Shown: one piece after another, positions 54,401 to 56,119 of the stretch
How the letters are laid out: each line of letters opens with the position of its first letter
How positions within the stretch are numbered: position 1 is the first letter of the stretch
DNA from: Patiria miniata
Lineage: Eukaryota; Echinodermata; Asteroidea; Valvatida; Asterinidae
Length of the DNA: 64,000 bases
Assembly: GCF_015706575.1 (NCBI RefSeq)
Contig: NW_024037059.1
Coordinates: 30,638,129-30,702,128, forward strand
Reading direction: 5' to 3'
Program-made: the position numbers and the translations under genes
The notes under the pieces: generated by a model
Told to the model about the DNA's origin: nothing
The model's database searches: none
What the model saw: only the letters and a program-made list of their open reading frames with translations

Positions 54401-54893
54401 TGATTGTATATCAGAAGTTGGCTGGGAAATTTTGCCTTTCGAAAGTTTCGGCAAAAATAAACCCGGCGCGAAACGGTAAGTGCGGAGGGACAGCTTGAAG
54501 AAAGAGTAACGCATTATGTAAACCGAGTCAACCGACTGCCTGTGGTATCTACGGAAGACCTCGGTGAGATAAGATTTATCAGCCGCTAATGTTGCTTCTT
54601 TCTGTGTTTTTTGTTATTACAAAGGAGTTGTGAATACCGAAGAAAGCCTCGATACGGCTACGTATCTTGACGACGATATAACACCAAACGCCGGTGTATA
54701 TTCCAAAAGCGTACCACCTGAGAAGGACGCCCAGCCAGTGCCAATGATTCCTCATATGACCGAGTCAGAGGAGAATGTCGCCGAAGCCCAGCAAGCGAGT
54801 ATCCCGTTAGAGCAGAACCCAGACGAGACCATCCCAGCTCAGTACCAGACCGTCAAGACAACGGACTCGGAAACAGACGAGACTTGCGTTTGA
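6314..54893 (+). CDS. Neurexin/CASPR-superfamily receptor, 3' part, 33 exons (gene-level entry)
   Basis: This is the spliced coding region of a large type I membrane receptor, open at the 5' edge. I joined 33 exons by reading LamG, EGF and related motifs, then requiring GT-AG (one GC-AG) borders and matching phases. The result is 1701 residues without a stop before TGA at 54891-54893. Order: LamG (second half), EGF, LamG, LamG, EGF, fibrinogen-like, LamG, EGF, LamG with WAP insert, EGF, LamG, TM, tail. The EGF-fibrinogen-LamG-EGF-LamG core is that of CASPR/Nrx-IV (cell adhesion at septate or paranodal junctions), but extra LamG/EGF units flank it. Drosophila axotactin is the other family member to compare. 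No discoidin domain is visible, and the N-terminus is missing. The superfamily assignment is firm; orthology to CASPR versus axotactin is not settled. Single exons are listed separately. Confidence 0.88.
6577..6800 (+). repeat. Dispersed 220-bp repeat, copy 1
   Basis: The same sequence occurs reverse-complemented at 40020-40235 (shared AAGAAGTGCACTTTTCA-like, AGGGATGTC and AATTTTTCTTAT words). Confidence 0.65.
6990..7201 (+). mobile_element. Right half of a 4321-type MITE
   Basis: Matches one arm of the 4321-4983 element (CATAATTGGCATTTTCTCAG, CATGATTTTTTCAGTATTTG) and ends GGGTCACCCTG before TA. The left half is missing. Confidence 0.7.
7414..7539 (+). CDS. Receptor exon 2: LamG C-terminal part
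   Basis: Phase 1 to 1. Joined to exon 1 it reads VIGGLNPSSS and then [17 protein letters not shown], the glycine pair and cysteine strand that close a LamG domain. Donor gtgagt. The next 3 kb of intron holds a TTAA-flanked element and a hAT-like element, with no exon seen. Confidence 0.9.
7624..8152 (+). mobile_element. TTAA-flanked MITE family, copy 1
   Basis: Starts TTAAAGG and ends ACCTTTAA with TTAA at both ends. Internally shares GATGTGTCACTTGACAC-region order and GTTACTTTTTGGATAG with 25936-26483. The target choice is that of piggyBac-type elements. Confidence 0.65.
9723..10328. mobile_element. hAT-like non-autonomous element built of ACTCGAGTC repeats
   Basis: Ends CAGAGTTGTAAT and ATTACAACTCTG are inverted and resemble hAT termini. 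The 8-bp flanks are gcctttta (9715-9722) and gcttttta (10329-10336), one difference, as expected for an 8-bp target duplication. Both terminal regions are packed with GAGTCGAGTC words. Confidence 0.75.
10525..10662 (+). CDS. Receptor exon 3: EGF-like domain 1
   Basis: Phase 1 to 1, 46 codons, the classic symmetric EGF exon. The cysteine run is CVDLC, PCLNGRC, YCDC, GPAC. There is one extra cysteine before the usual six. Acceptor tgtacag, donor gtattt. The next intron (358 bp) is mostly a tRNA-derived SINE. Confidence 0.93.
10692..10920 (-). repeat. tRNA-derived SINE, Ala-like family, copy 1
   Basis: On the minus strand: GGGCTGGATAGCTCAGTTAG (A box), the anticodon-stem-like CTGGAACGGCAATCCAG, and GGTTCATACCC (B box). 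C instead of U precedes the anticodon position and the 3' side continues into a tail, so a functional tRNA is unlikely. Confidence 0.75.
11021..11127 (+). CDS. Receptor exon 4: start of second LamG domain
   Basis: Phase 1 to 0. Encodes [17 protein letters not shown] and ends at the start of the LNLSFK strand of LamG, continuing in exon 5. Acceptor ttcaaag, donor gtatgt. The following 1.2-kb intron shows no repeat I recognise and no further exon. Confidence 0.85.
12319..12488 (+). CDS. Receptor exon 5: second LamG domain
   Basis: Phase 0 to 2. Encodes the strands [25 protein letters not shown] and the loop DDQAAVNDD leading into the conserved Trp-His in exon 6. Acceptor ttttgtag, donor gtgagt. 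The intron after it carries an 88-bp hairpin (12747-12834). Confidence 0.92.
12747..12834. mobile_element. 88-bp hairpin MITE
   Basis: Arms GCCTCCCTCGGTGATCCATG and its near complement, meeting near TTTTCCCTCAGC. TA flanks. Confidence 0.7.
13212..13366 (+). CDS. Receptor exon 6: second LamG domain
   Basis: Phase 2 to 1. Encodes [20 protein letters not shown], then [18 protein letters not shown], the classic LamG core. Donor gtaaaa. The 369-bp intron after it holds nothing recognisable. Confidence 0.93.
13736..13955 (+). CDS. Receptor exon 7: end of second LamG, start of third
   Basis: Phase 1 to 2. [20 protein letters not shown] closes one LamG ([16 protein letters not shown]); the rest, [14 protein letters not shown], opens the next. 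The two domains therefore follow each other without an EGF, as LamG1-LamG2 do in CASPR. The 1.6-kb intron that follows contains two tRNA-like SINEs (14515-14680 and 14890-14990). Confidence 0.93.
14515..14680 (+). repeat. tRNA-derived SINE, second family, copy 1
   Basis: AGGTTGGCGTAGCTGTTCTT, then GGGTTCGATTCCTGCCCGG (B box) and a conserved tail (GGGTTTTCAGTCCCTACCTG, ATATTCTTCTGGGGTTTTC). Confidence 0.75.
14890..14990 (-). repeat. tRNA-like SINE fragment
   Basis: Minus strand GTAGCCTAGTGGTTAACGAG (A box) and CCCCGGTTCGAATCCTGC (B box). Acceptor arms do not pair well, so I do not call a tRNA gene. Confidence 0.65.
15585..15669 (+). CDS. Receptor exon 8: third LamG domain
   Basis: Phase 2 to 0. 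Encodes [19 protein letters not shown], the typical second strand pair of LamG. Acceptor gaccag, donor gtatgt. The 575-bp intron after it ends with a partial copy (16090-16190) of a 245-bp dispersed repeat. Confidence 0.9.
16090..16190 (+). repeat. 245-bp dispersed repeat, partial copy
   Basis: Only the 3' part (ATTTAAGACCACCCAAGTGA to GGGTATTTATGAAT) is present, ending 55 bp before exon 9. Confidence 0.55.
16245..16387 (+). CDS. Receptor exon 9: third LamG domain
   Basis: Phase 0 to 2. Encodes [14 protein letters not shown], then [17 protein letters not shown], again the LamG Trp-His core. Donor gtaagt. The intron after it contains a 12-bp minisatellite. Confidence 0.93.
16837..17330 (+). 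repeat. 12-bp minisatellite, about 41 units
   Basis: Tandem ACTGGACTTGTG units with two main variants: CTTGCGACTGGA clustered in the first 100 bp and CATGTGACTGGA interspersed later. The unit length is a multiple of three without stops, so both strands are open by chance. It sits in the intron between exons 9 and 10. Confidence 0.95.
17466..17575 (+). CDS. Receptor exon 10: third LamG domain
   Basis: Phase 2 to 1. Encodes [18 protein letters not shown] and [15 protein letters not shown]. Acceptor ttttgtag after a T tract, donor gtgaga. The 1.4-kb intron after it carries a repeat with two perfect AGGTCA direct repeats and a composite repeat copy (18115-18780). Confidence 0.92.
17827..17963 (+). 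promoter_or_regulatory. Two perfect AGGTCA DR1 motifs
   Basis: AGGTCAAAGGTCA occurs at 17827-17839 and again at 17951-17963, inside what looks like a diverged repeat with further GAGGTCATT half-sites. DR1 is the RXR/HNF4-type nuclear receptor site. Function here is unknown. Confidence 0.3.
18115..18780 (+). repeat. Dispersed repeat, copy 2, interrupted by another repeat
   Basis: Same element as 1925-2360, but split at about 18433-18690 by a different repeat that also occurs at about 9190-9350 (shared GGGTAGGTAGGGAATTTTT and GTCAAGGGTAAAA). The nested order shows the inserted family is younger here. Confidence 0.6.
19005..19235 (+). CDS. Receptor exon 11: end of third LamG plus EGF-like domain 2
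   Basis: Phase 1 to 1. [15 protein letters not shown] closes the LamG. The EGF runs from [16 protein letters not shown] through [13 protein letters not shown]. Donor gtgagt. The EGF directly precedes the fibrinogen-like region, as in CASPR proteins. The 755-bp intron after it shows nothing recognisable. Confidence 0.93.
19991..20111 (+). CDS. Receptor exon 12: fibrinogen-like region, part 1
   Basis: Phase 1 to 2. Encodes [20 protein letters not shown], then [19 protein letters not shown]. This matches the pattern SC..Y...G..SG.Y.ID.DG.GP..P..V.C that opens the CASPR fibrinogen-like module. The acceptor is ttctaag. Starting upstream of it would run into a stop in this frame. Confidence 0.88.
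20193..20540. mobile_element. Foldback element with CAGGGTGGTCC end
   Basis: Left end TA-CAGGGTGGTCCAAATAAAC. The internal arms (TTTGGTCCAGTAGTTTTTG against CAAAAACTACTGGACCAAAT-like) are inverted. The right terminus is missing. Confidence 0.6.
20733..20924 (+). CDS. Receptor exon 13: fibrinogen-like region, part 2
   Basis: Phase 2 to 2. Encodes [18 protein letters not shown] and [20 protein letters not shown] followed by WC. The MEQL..I...C.Q...Y.C pattern is specific to CASPR-type fibrinogen-like domains. Donor gtaagt. The intron after it carries a Harbinger-type MITE (21148-21527). Confidence 0.9.
21148..21527 (+). mobile_element. Harbinger-type MITE, copy 1
   Basis: Inverted ends GGCCAAAAAACAAAGTCTCC with CCGGTTTCTGGTATG, flanked on both sides by TTA (21145-21147, 21528-21530), the 3-bp TWA duplication of PIF/Harbinger elements. 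Nearly identical to 37557-37925 inverted. Confidence 0.75.
22171..22269 (+). CDS. Receptor exon 14: fibrinogen-like region, part 3
   Basis: Phase 2 to 2. Encodes [20 protein letters not shown], then THCDLNAKE. It replaces the longer Gly/Asn-rich cysteine loop of CASPR with a shorter stretch. Acceptor ctcatcag, donor gtaagt. The intron after it has a duplicated 3' end. Confidence 0.82.
23029..23282 (+). repeat. Tandem duplication of the exon 15 acceptor
   Basis: A stretch of about 98 bp from CTTTCAAATCTGCATGCAGC through the pyrimidine tract, AG and first nine exon bases is repeated with a 155-bp offset (acceptors at 23117 and 23272). The upstream copy soon runs into a stop in the receptor frame. 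Confidence 0.85.
23273..23418 (+). CDS. Receptor exon 15: end of fibrinogen-like region
   Basis: Phase 2 to 1. Encodes [20 protein letters not shown] and [10 protein letters not shown], matching W..D.G.L..KE.LPV, then LGPL.C, of CASPR. The exon start and its acceptor are duplicated 155 bp upstream; only the downstream copy stays open. Donor gtaagt. The 646-bp intron after it holds nothing recognisable. Confidence 0.92.
24065..24244 (+). CDS. Receptor exon 16: fourth LamG domain, start
   Basis: Phase 1 to 1. Encodes [17 protein letters not shown], then [19 protein letters not shown], the LamG opening with the F.FRT strand. Acceptor gcttgcag, donor gtaagt. The 0.95-kb intron after it shows nothing recognisable. 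Confidence 0.93.
25194..25413 (+). CDS. Receptor exon 17: fourth LamG domain
   Basis: Phase 1 to 2. The acceptor is taaaaag at 25193, not the ttcag seven bases later, because only the former keeps phase 1. It gives [18 protein letters not shown], then [20 protein letters not shown] and PFLLGGME. Donor gtaggt. The 1.3-kb intron after it is largely a TTAA-flanked repeat (25936-26483). Confidence 0.9.
25936..26483 (+). mobile_element. TTAA-flanked MITE family, copy 2
   Basis: Terminal words AAAGGTATAGTCCATCATTTG-like and CAAATGATGGACTCTGGCTTT form inverted ends, flanked by TTAA. Near full length, 548 bp. Confidence 0.7.
26705..26800 (+). CDS. Receptor exon 18: end of fourth LamG domain
   Basis: Phase 2 to 2. 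Encodes [20 protein letters not shown], then [13 protein letters not shown], the closing GC strand. Acceptor tcaacag, donor gtaagt. The intron after it holds a GAGTAC-rich low-complexity stretch (26990-27095) and a 245-bp repeat. Confidence 0.92.
27120..27366 (+). repeat. 245-bp dispersed repeat, copy A
   Basis: Begins GTGAATTTAGGACTATAAAA, contains CCAATAAAACGG and CACGTG, and ends CTTAGGTATTTATGAA. Other copies at 37284-37520, 49394-49640 and, partial, 16090-16190, all in the same orientation. Confidence 0.75.
27400..27539 (+). CDS. Receptor exon 19: EGF-like domain 3
   Basis: Phase 2 to 1. Encodes [16 protein letters not shown], then [15 protein letters not shown]: six cysteines of an EGF plus one upstream. 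Acceptor cctttcag, donor gtatgg. The 0.97-kb intron after it shows no repeat I recognise. Confidence 0.93.
28512..28760 (+). CDS. Receptor exon 20: fifth LamG domain, N-terminal half
   Basis: Phase 1 to 1. Encodes [16 protein letters not shown], then [19 protein letters not shown] and [18 protein letters not shown]. Donor gtaaga. This LamG is continued by exon 22, whether or not the WAP exon 21 is included. Confidence 0.92.
29454..29585 (+). CDS. Receptor exon 21: WAP four-disulfide core cassette
   Basis: Phase 1 to 1, 44 codons. Encodes [30 protein letters not shown] and [11 protein letters not shown]. All eight cysteines, the D.DC spacing and the KCC...CG..C signature of WAP domains are present. 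WAP domains are known as protease inhibitor or antimicrobial folds. The exon falls between the halves of one LamG domain and can be skipped without changing the frame, so it is probably an alternative insert. Acceptor cttttag, donor gtaaac. The intron after it holds a partial TTAA-family copy. Confidence 0.85.
29725..30085 (+). mobile_element. TTAA-family copy 3, partial
   Basis: Shares the GCCGATTGCAGC-like, GACCTTTT.TTGTTTTCTT and GTTACTTTTAGGATAGCTGC segments. Both ends are eroded. Confidence 0.55.
30401..30550 (+). CDS. Receptor exon 22: fifth LamG domain, core
   Basis: Phase 1 to 1. Encodes [20 protein letters not shown] and [14 protein letters not shown]. The NDGQW.EV core joins smoothly to exon 20 through a single Ser codon, or to exon 21 through Gly. 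Acceptor ttctctag, donor gtagga. A long inverted repeat arm begins 29 bp into the next intron. Confidence 0.92.
30579..32001. mobile_element. Inverted pair of a GTTCTGGCAAAATGAGAC-end MITE
   Basis: 31561-32001 has inverted ends (GCGTTCTGGCAAAATGAGAC and complement). 30579-30783 repeats the right arm in opposite orientation, giving about 200-bp arms about 1 kb apart in the intron after exon 22. A G-homopolymer run lies at about 30953-30978. Confidence 0.6.
32290..32469 (+). CDS. Receptor exon 23: fifth LamG domain, C-terminal part
   Basis: Phase 1 to 1. Encodes [15 protein letters not shown], then [20 protein letters not shown], the closing strands. Acceptor gttcaag, donor gtaagt. The intron after it holds a tRNA-derived SINE (32875-33185). 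Confidence 0.92.
32875..33185 (-). repeat. tRNA-derived SINE with conserved central domain
   Basis: The tRNA-like head at 33090-33182 reads GTGGCCTAGTGGTTAGGGTT on the minus strand. The segment CTTGGAAAGCC... to GGATGCTAGTCCATCGCAGG resembles central domains shared by many animal SINEs (from memory). Confidence 0.65.
33393..33542 (+). CDS. Receptor exon 24: EGF-like domain 4
   Basis: Phase 1 to 1. Encodes [16 protein letters not shown], then [15 protein letters not shown]. Acceptor tctgtag, donor gtgagt. An EGF here and the LamG after it are additions beyond the standard CASPR layout. The 1.5-kb intron after it shows no repeat I recognise. Confidence 0.93.
35065..35295 (+). CDS. Receptor exon 25: sixth LamG domain, start
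   Basis: Phase 1 to 1. Encodes [20 protein letters not shown], then [19 protein letters not shown], a regular LamG first half. Acceptor attacag, donor gtaagt. The intron after it holds an element with 21-bp inverted ends (35367-35922). Confidence 0.93.
35367..35922. mobile_element. Element with 21-bp perfect inverted ends
   Basis: TCAGCGTTTTCACGAAGGGA and its exact complement bound a 556-bp AT-rich interior. A related GTGTTTTCCTGAAGTGAC word occurs at 36288. Target duplication not evident. Confidence 0.65.
36019..36104 (+). CDS. Receptor exon 26: sixth LamG domain, core
   Basis: Phase 1 to 0. Encodes [20 protein letters not shown]. The usual DG.WH core is changed to ND.YRH. Donor gtaagt. 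The 1.9-kb intron after it holds a 245-bp repeat and a Harbinger-type MITE back to back. Confidence 0.9.
37284..37520 (+). repeat. 245-bp dispersed repeat, copy B
   Basis: Same order as copy A. The CACGTG position reads CACATG. Immediately followed by the Harbinger-type MITE at 37557. Confidence 0.72.
37557..37925 (-). mobile_element. Harbinger-type MITE, copy 2
   Basis: Opposite orientation to 21148-21527 and very similar throughout, apart from T/A homopolymer lengths. TTA flanks at 37554-37556 and 37926-37928. It contains no coding capacity. Confidence 0.75.
37993..38143 (+). CDS. Receptor exon 27: sixth LamG domain
   Basis: Phase 0 to 1. Encodes [20 protein letters not shown], then RELMVIGG and YNGCLTG. 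Acceptor gaaatag, donor gtgtgt. The 2.6-kb intron after it holds a MITE (38600-38814) and an inverted copy of the 6577-6800 repeat (40020-40235). Confidence 0.9.
38600..38814 (-). mobile_element. GGAAAGAATGTTGCAACCTG MITE, copy 1
   Basis: Inverted ends GGAAA.AATGTTGCAACCTG and complement. Interior shares CGCTGAAGTGGCG and GACATGAATCTGGGACTG with 51772-51934 and 53723-53932. Confidence 0.7.
40020..40235 (-). repeat. Dispersed 220-bp repeat, copy 2
   Basis: Inverted copy of 6577-6800 in the intron after exon 27. Confidence 0.65.
40699..40859 (+). CDS. Receptor exon 28: end of sixth LamG and membrane-proximal linker
   Basis: Phase 1 to 0. Encodes [18 protein letters not shown], closing the LamG, then a Thr-rich juxtamembrane linker ending PPKELTV. 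Acceptor atttcag; the donor gtaaac follows GTG. The next intron contains a complete mariner-like MITE (41071-41533). Confidence 0.88.
41071..41533. mobile_element. Mariner-like MITE, complete
   Basis: 38-bp inverted ends starting CAGGGTGGTGC.AAAAGA and reaching AAACCCACTTTTGACAG, flanked by TA at 41069-41070 and 41534-41535. 463 bp, no coding capacity. Confidence 0.82.
41736..41844 (+). CDS. Receptor exon 29: linker and start of transmembrane helix
   Basis: Phase 0 to 1. Encodes [20 protein letters not shown], then INWVLIAA, the outer end of the membrane helix. Acceptor cccacag, donor gtaaat. The next intron holds a 27-bp minisatellite (42002-42108) and a retained 42.1-42.8 kb stretch with no recognisable exon. 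Confidence 0.9.
42002..42108 (+). repeat. 27-bp minisatellite, about 3.5 units
   Basis: Tandem TAAAATCAATCGGATTGCCC plus GATTGCC. Each unit contains the palindromic CAATCGGATTG. Confidence 0.85.
43026..43154 (+). CDS. Receptor exon 30: transmembrane helix and juxtamembrane tail
   Basis: Phase 1 to 1. Encodes [20 protein letters not shown], then the stop-transfer KARRK. The tail starts [16 protein letters not shown], which resembles the protein-4.1-binding K.TYHTNEAK motif of CASPR and glycophorin C. The cysteine cluster at the inner membrane face may be palmitoylated (inference). A dimeric tRNA-derived SINE fills most of the next intron. Confidence 0.93.
43185..43490. repeat. Two tRNA-derived SINEs in opposite orientation
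   Basis: 43185-43290 carries A and B boxes on the minus strand. 43380-43485 carries TAGCTCAGTTGGTAGAGC and AGTTCAAACCC on the plus strand. The second is the family at 10692 and 63555. Confidence 0.75.
43927..44039 (+). CDS. Receptor exon 31: cytoplasmic tail
   Basis: Phase 1 to 0. Encodes [20 protein letters not shown], then [17 protein letters not shown], a proline-rich tail segment. Acceptor gttttcag, donor gtaatt. The 1-kb intron after it shows nothing recognisable. Confidence 0.85.
45037..45169 (+). CDS. Receptor exon 32: cytoplasmic tail
   Basis: Phase 0 to 1. Encodes [20 protein letters not shown], then [20 protein letters not shown]. Acceptor tttgtag, donor gtaatt. The following 9.5-kb intron contains an entire oppositely oriented transposase-derived gene. 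Confidence 0.87.
46189..46488 (-). CDS. HARBI1-like exon 6: C-terminal block and stop
   Basis: Encodes [20 protein letters not shown], keeping the Glu of the V.E..F..LKGRW motif, then [20 protein letters not shown], and ends in an acidic/Pro-rich tail and a stop at 46189-46191. An AATAAA on this strand lies at 45927-45932, about 260 nt downstream. Confidence 0.9.
   Translation of the reverse strand: MGGVLKVAEAAFQRLKGRWQILQKRNEHKIAFIPDIITTCCILHNICERHGEPLSQDIEEPQPSHPPIHPTQDDDASAEQTRDALASYFFKRLANVQFL
46189..53197 (-). CDS. PIF/Harbinger (HARBI1-like) nuclease-derived gene, six exons (gene-level entry)
   Basis: Nested on the opposite strand in the last intron of the receptor gene. Six exons (52960-53197, 50437-50566, 49696-49966, 48333-48479, 47657-47926, 46189-46488) join in phases 1, 2, 0, 0, 0 with GT-AG borders into an uninterrupted 451-residue protein. 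It has the HTH region, the DDE_Tnp_4 nuclease fold and the V.E.AF.RLKGRW block of Harbinger transposases and the host gene HARBI1. The first DDE Asp (usual I-D-C/G-T-H) is Ala in [10 protein letters not shown]. The second (GS.HD) is Glu in GSTSEEQIL. The GDSGYP Asp is Gly in GGSGYP. The Glu of the last block is kept. An intact frame with clean splicing but a lost triad suggests a domesticated host gene. A recent but inactive transposon copy is the alternative. Confidence 0.85.
46990..47505 (-). mobile_element. TTAA-family copy 4, inverted
   Basis: Reverse orientation: starts TTAAAGGTACAGTCCATCAT and ends CAAATGATGGACGATACC. Lies in the last intron of the HARBI1-like gene (46489-47656). Confidence 0.65.
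47657..47926 (-). CDS. HARBI1-like exon 5: nuclease, second catalytic position
   Basis: Phase 0 to 0, 90 codons. Encodes [20 protein letters not shown], then [12 protein letters not shown] and [20 protein letters not shown]. Asp is replaced at both usual acidic sites (HD to SE, LLGD to LLGG). Confidence 0.9.
48333..48479 (-). CDS. HARBI1-like exon 4: nuclease, first catalytic position
   Basis: Phase 0 to 0, 49 codons. Encodes [19 protein letters not shown], where Harbinger proteins read G.IDCTHIPI, so the first Asp is Ala. It continues [15 protein letters not shown]. Confidence 0.9.
48535..48705 (+). repeat. tRNA-derived SINE, second family, copy 2
   Basis: Same order as 14515-14680 with AGGTTGGCATAGCGGTACTT and GGGTTCGAATCCCGCCGGGG. 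Confidence 0.78.
48862..49025 (-). repeat. tRNA-derived SINE, second family, copy 3, inverted
   Basis: Minus strand AATCAGGTTGGTGAAGTGGT and the tail AGGTTTTCCTCCCATCT. Forms an inverted pair with 48535-48705, 157 bp apart, inside an intron of the HARBI1-like gene. Confidence 0.75.
49394..49640 (+). repeat. 245-bp dispersed repeat, copy C
   Basis: Same order as copy A, CACGTG position reads CATGTG. Lies just downstream of HARBI1-like exon 3, inside its intron. Confidence 0.72.
49696..49966 (-). CDS. HARBI1-like exon 3: helix-turn-helix region
   Basis: Phase 2 to 0. Encodes [17 protein letters not shown], then [16 protein letters not shown] and [19 protein letters not shown], the HTH that precedes the nuclease. 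Acceptor ggaacag, donor gtaatg. Confidence 0.9.
50155..50235 (+). repeat. ACTCGAGTC/GACTCGGACTC low-complexity patch
   Basis: Same words as the hAT-like element at 9723-10328, but no ends seen. Confidence 0.6.
50437..50566 (-). CDS. HARBI1-like exon 2
   Basis: Phase 1 to 2. Encodes [20 protein letters not shown], then [11 protein letters not shown], the conserved W-rich N-terminal block of Harbinger transposases. Acceptor gaacacag, donor gtacgt. Confidence 0.87.
51404..52055. mobile_element. Nested foldback element
   Basis: Outer arms of about 60 bp (GTGGCCAATTTACTGGACTA with complement near 52015-52045) enclose a second foldback at about 51545-51758 and the MITE at 51772-51934. Lies in the first intron of the HARBI1-like gene. 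Confidence 0.7.
51772..51934 (+). mobile_element. GGAAAGAATGTTGCAACCTG MITE, copy 2
   Basis: Same family, inserted inside a larger foldback (51404-52055). A truncated relative lies at about 51037-51177. Confidence 0.7.
52635..52712 (+). repeat. tRNA-like SINE head
   Basis: GCGGCCTAGCGGTTAAGAGT and AGAGGTTCGAATCCCGATG give A and B boxes. No paired acceptor stem. Confidence 0.6.
52960..53197 (-). CDS. HARBI1-like exon 1
   Basis: Begins [20 protein letters not shown] and includes an Arg-rich stretch [18 protein letters not shown], possibly a nuclear localisation signal. ATG at 53195-53197 is the first in frame. Donor gtaagt, phase 1 exit. Confidence 0.75.
53723..53932 (+). mobile_element. GGAAAGAATGTTGCAACCTG MITE, copy 3
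   Basis: Same family, about 530 bp upstream of the HARBI1-like start codon. Confidence 0.68.
54625..54893 (+). CDS. Receptor exon 33: C-terminal tail and stop
   Basis: Phase 1 entry, 88 codons plus TGA. It is an acidic tail ([20 protein letters not shown]) with two YxxV/YQTV-like tyrosine sites. It ends DSETDETCV, a class I PDZ ligand (Thr at -2, Val at 0). Acceptor acaaag. Confidence 0.92.
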
Positions 54894-55360
54894 TAAAAAC
54901 CATTTTTGCTCCTTCTGTGTGATTCAGTCTTTTTAAAGTTACTCTCCGAGACTCCCCTATAATATGTTTGAGTTTTACCCGCAAAAAATTGTTTAAAGCT
55001 TGCTTTGTTCTAAAAGTTATTCACTTTTATGATTAGAGACATCGAGCGGCAAAAAAACTTCACCCACGTTTTGTTATGCTAAGTACTTTACAAATATGCG
55101 TACGTTTCTACAATAATTCACGCATATATTTTATGAGCGCAAAAGGAAAGCATTATAAAAGTTATTCAGGGCGGGTGAACACCCTGAAAACGTCCAAACA
55201 GAATTTTCTTTTAACATACAACACGCATTGAAAATTCAATGGAAGAAACAAGTCGAATTATGTTGCACACGGATGGAGCAACTTTGTAAAAGTTAATGCA
55301 TAGGCCTACATGAGGAGCATCTTATGGAAATTCATTTAATAAATCGTTTGTTACTGTTGT
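54894..55360 (+). other. 3' UTR of receptor gene, probable
   Basis: AT-rich sequence after the stop, with an AATAAA at 55338-55343. The UTR would then be about 460 nt. Inferred from signal position only. The region from 55361 to 56120 holds nothing recognisable beyond a C/A homopolymer run near 55738-55757. Confidence 0.5.
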
Positions 55361-56119
55361 TGTTTTTCAAAAAGCTAGAATAATTTCGTCATTACAATGC
55401 TACCTTTCAGTCTGCATGTGTTTAGATTTGATGTGCAATTTATTTCGAAACTTTTGAGAAGTATTTTATAAGTGCAAGAAAAAGCCAGACAGATGTGCAT
55501 GCGTAAAATGGAAGCCTTGTGTGAAAGAGCTTGGTAGATTTAGTAAGATATACCTTCAAGAAAATGATACGAGTGTAGTGTACAATATTTATGATTATGA
55601 ACAATGGGGTATGATTTCAAAGACGGATTTCTTAAATCGATCGACTCGAATAACTAGGCGGGTATGCCAGGCGGTATGCCAGGCAGTACAGCGTGGGAAA
55701 GGGCCGGCCATGTGAGTCAAGTTACGGGTTTTTGGCCCCCCCCCCCAAAAAAAAAATTTGTCACGTGTACAGCATTTTCTCAAAAATAGTTTGGGCTCTA
55801 CCTTTTAGATTTTACAAGGTCGAAGCAACTGATGCGTATTACAAAACCCTCCATGCAGATTGCCTGATATGACGAGATATAAGAAATTAACCATCCATAC
55901 CTCTTAACAAAAATTGCTTGTAACAATATACAAGTATGATGTTTCTGTTCCAAGTACAGTTGACTTTAATTTGGATTGCATTTTTTCGCTCTTACTACAC
56001 TTTATTAATATTAAATTTATTGTTTGAAATGTTCTTCTGAAATTAAATCTATCTTTACGACATCAAGACCAAGCAATACACCAAGTTTTAGTTCCTTATA
56101 AGAGGTTTCTCTTGAGTTA

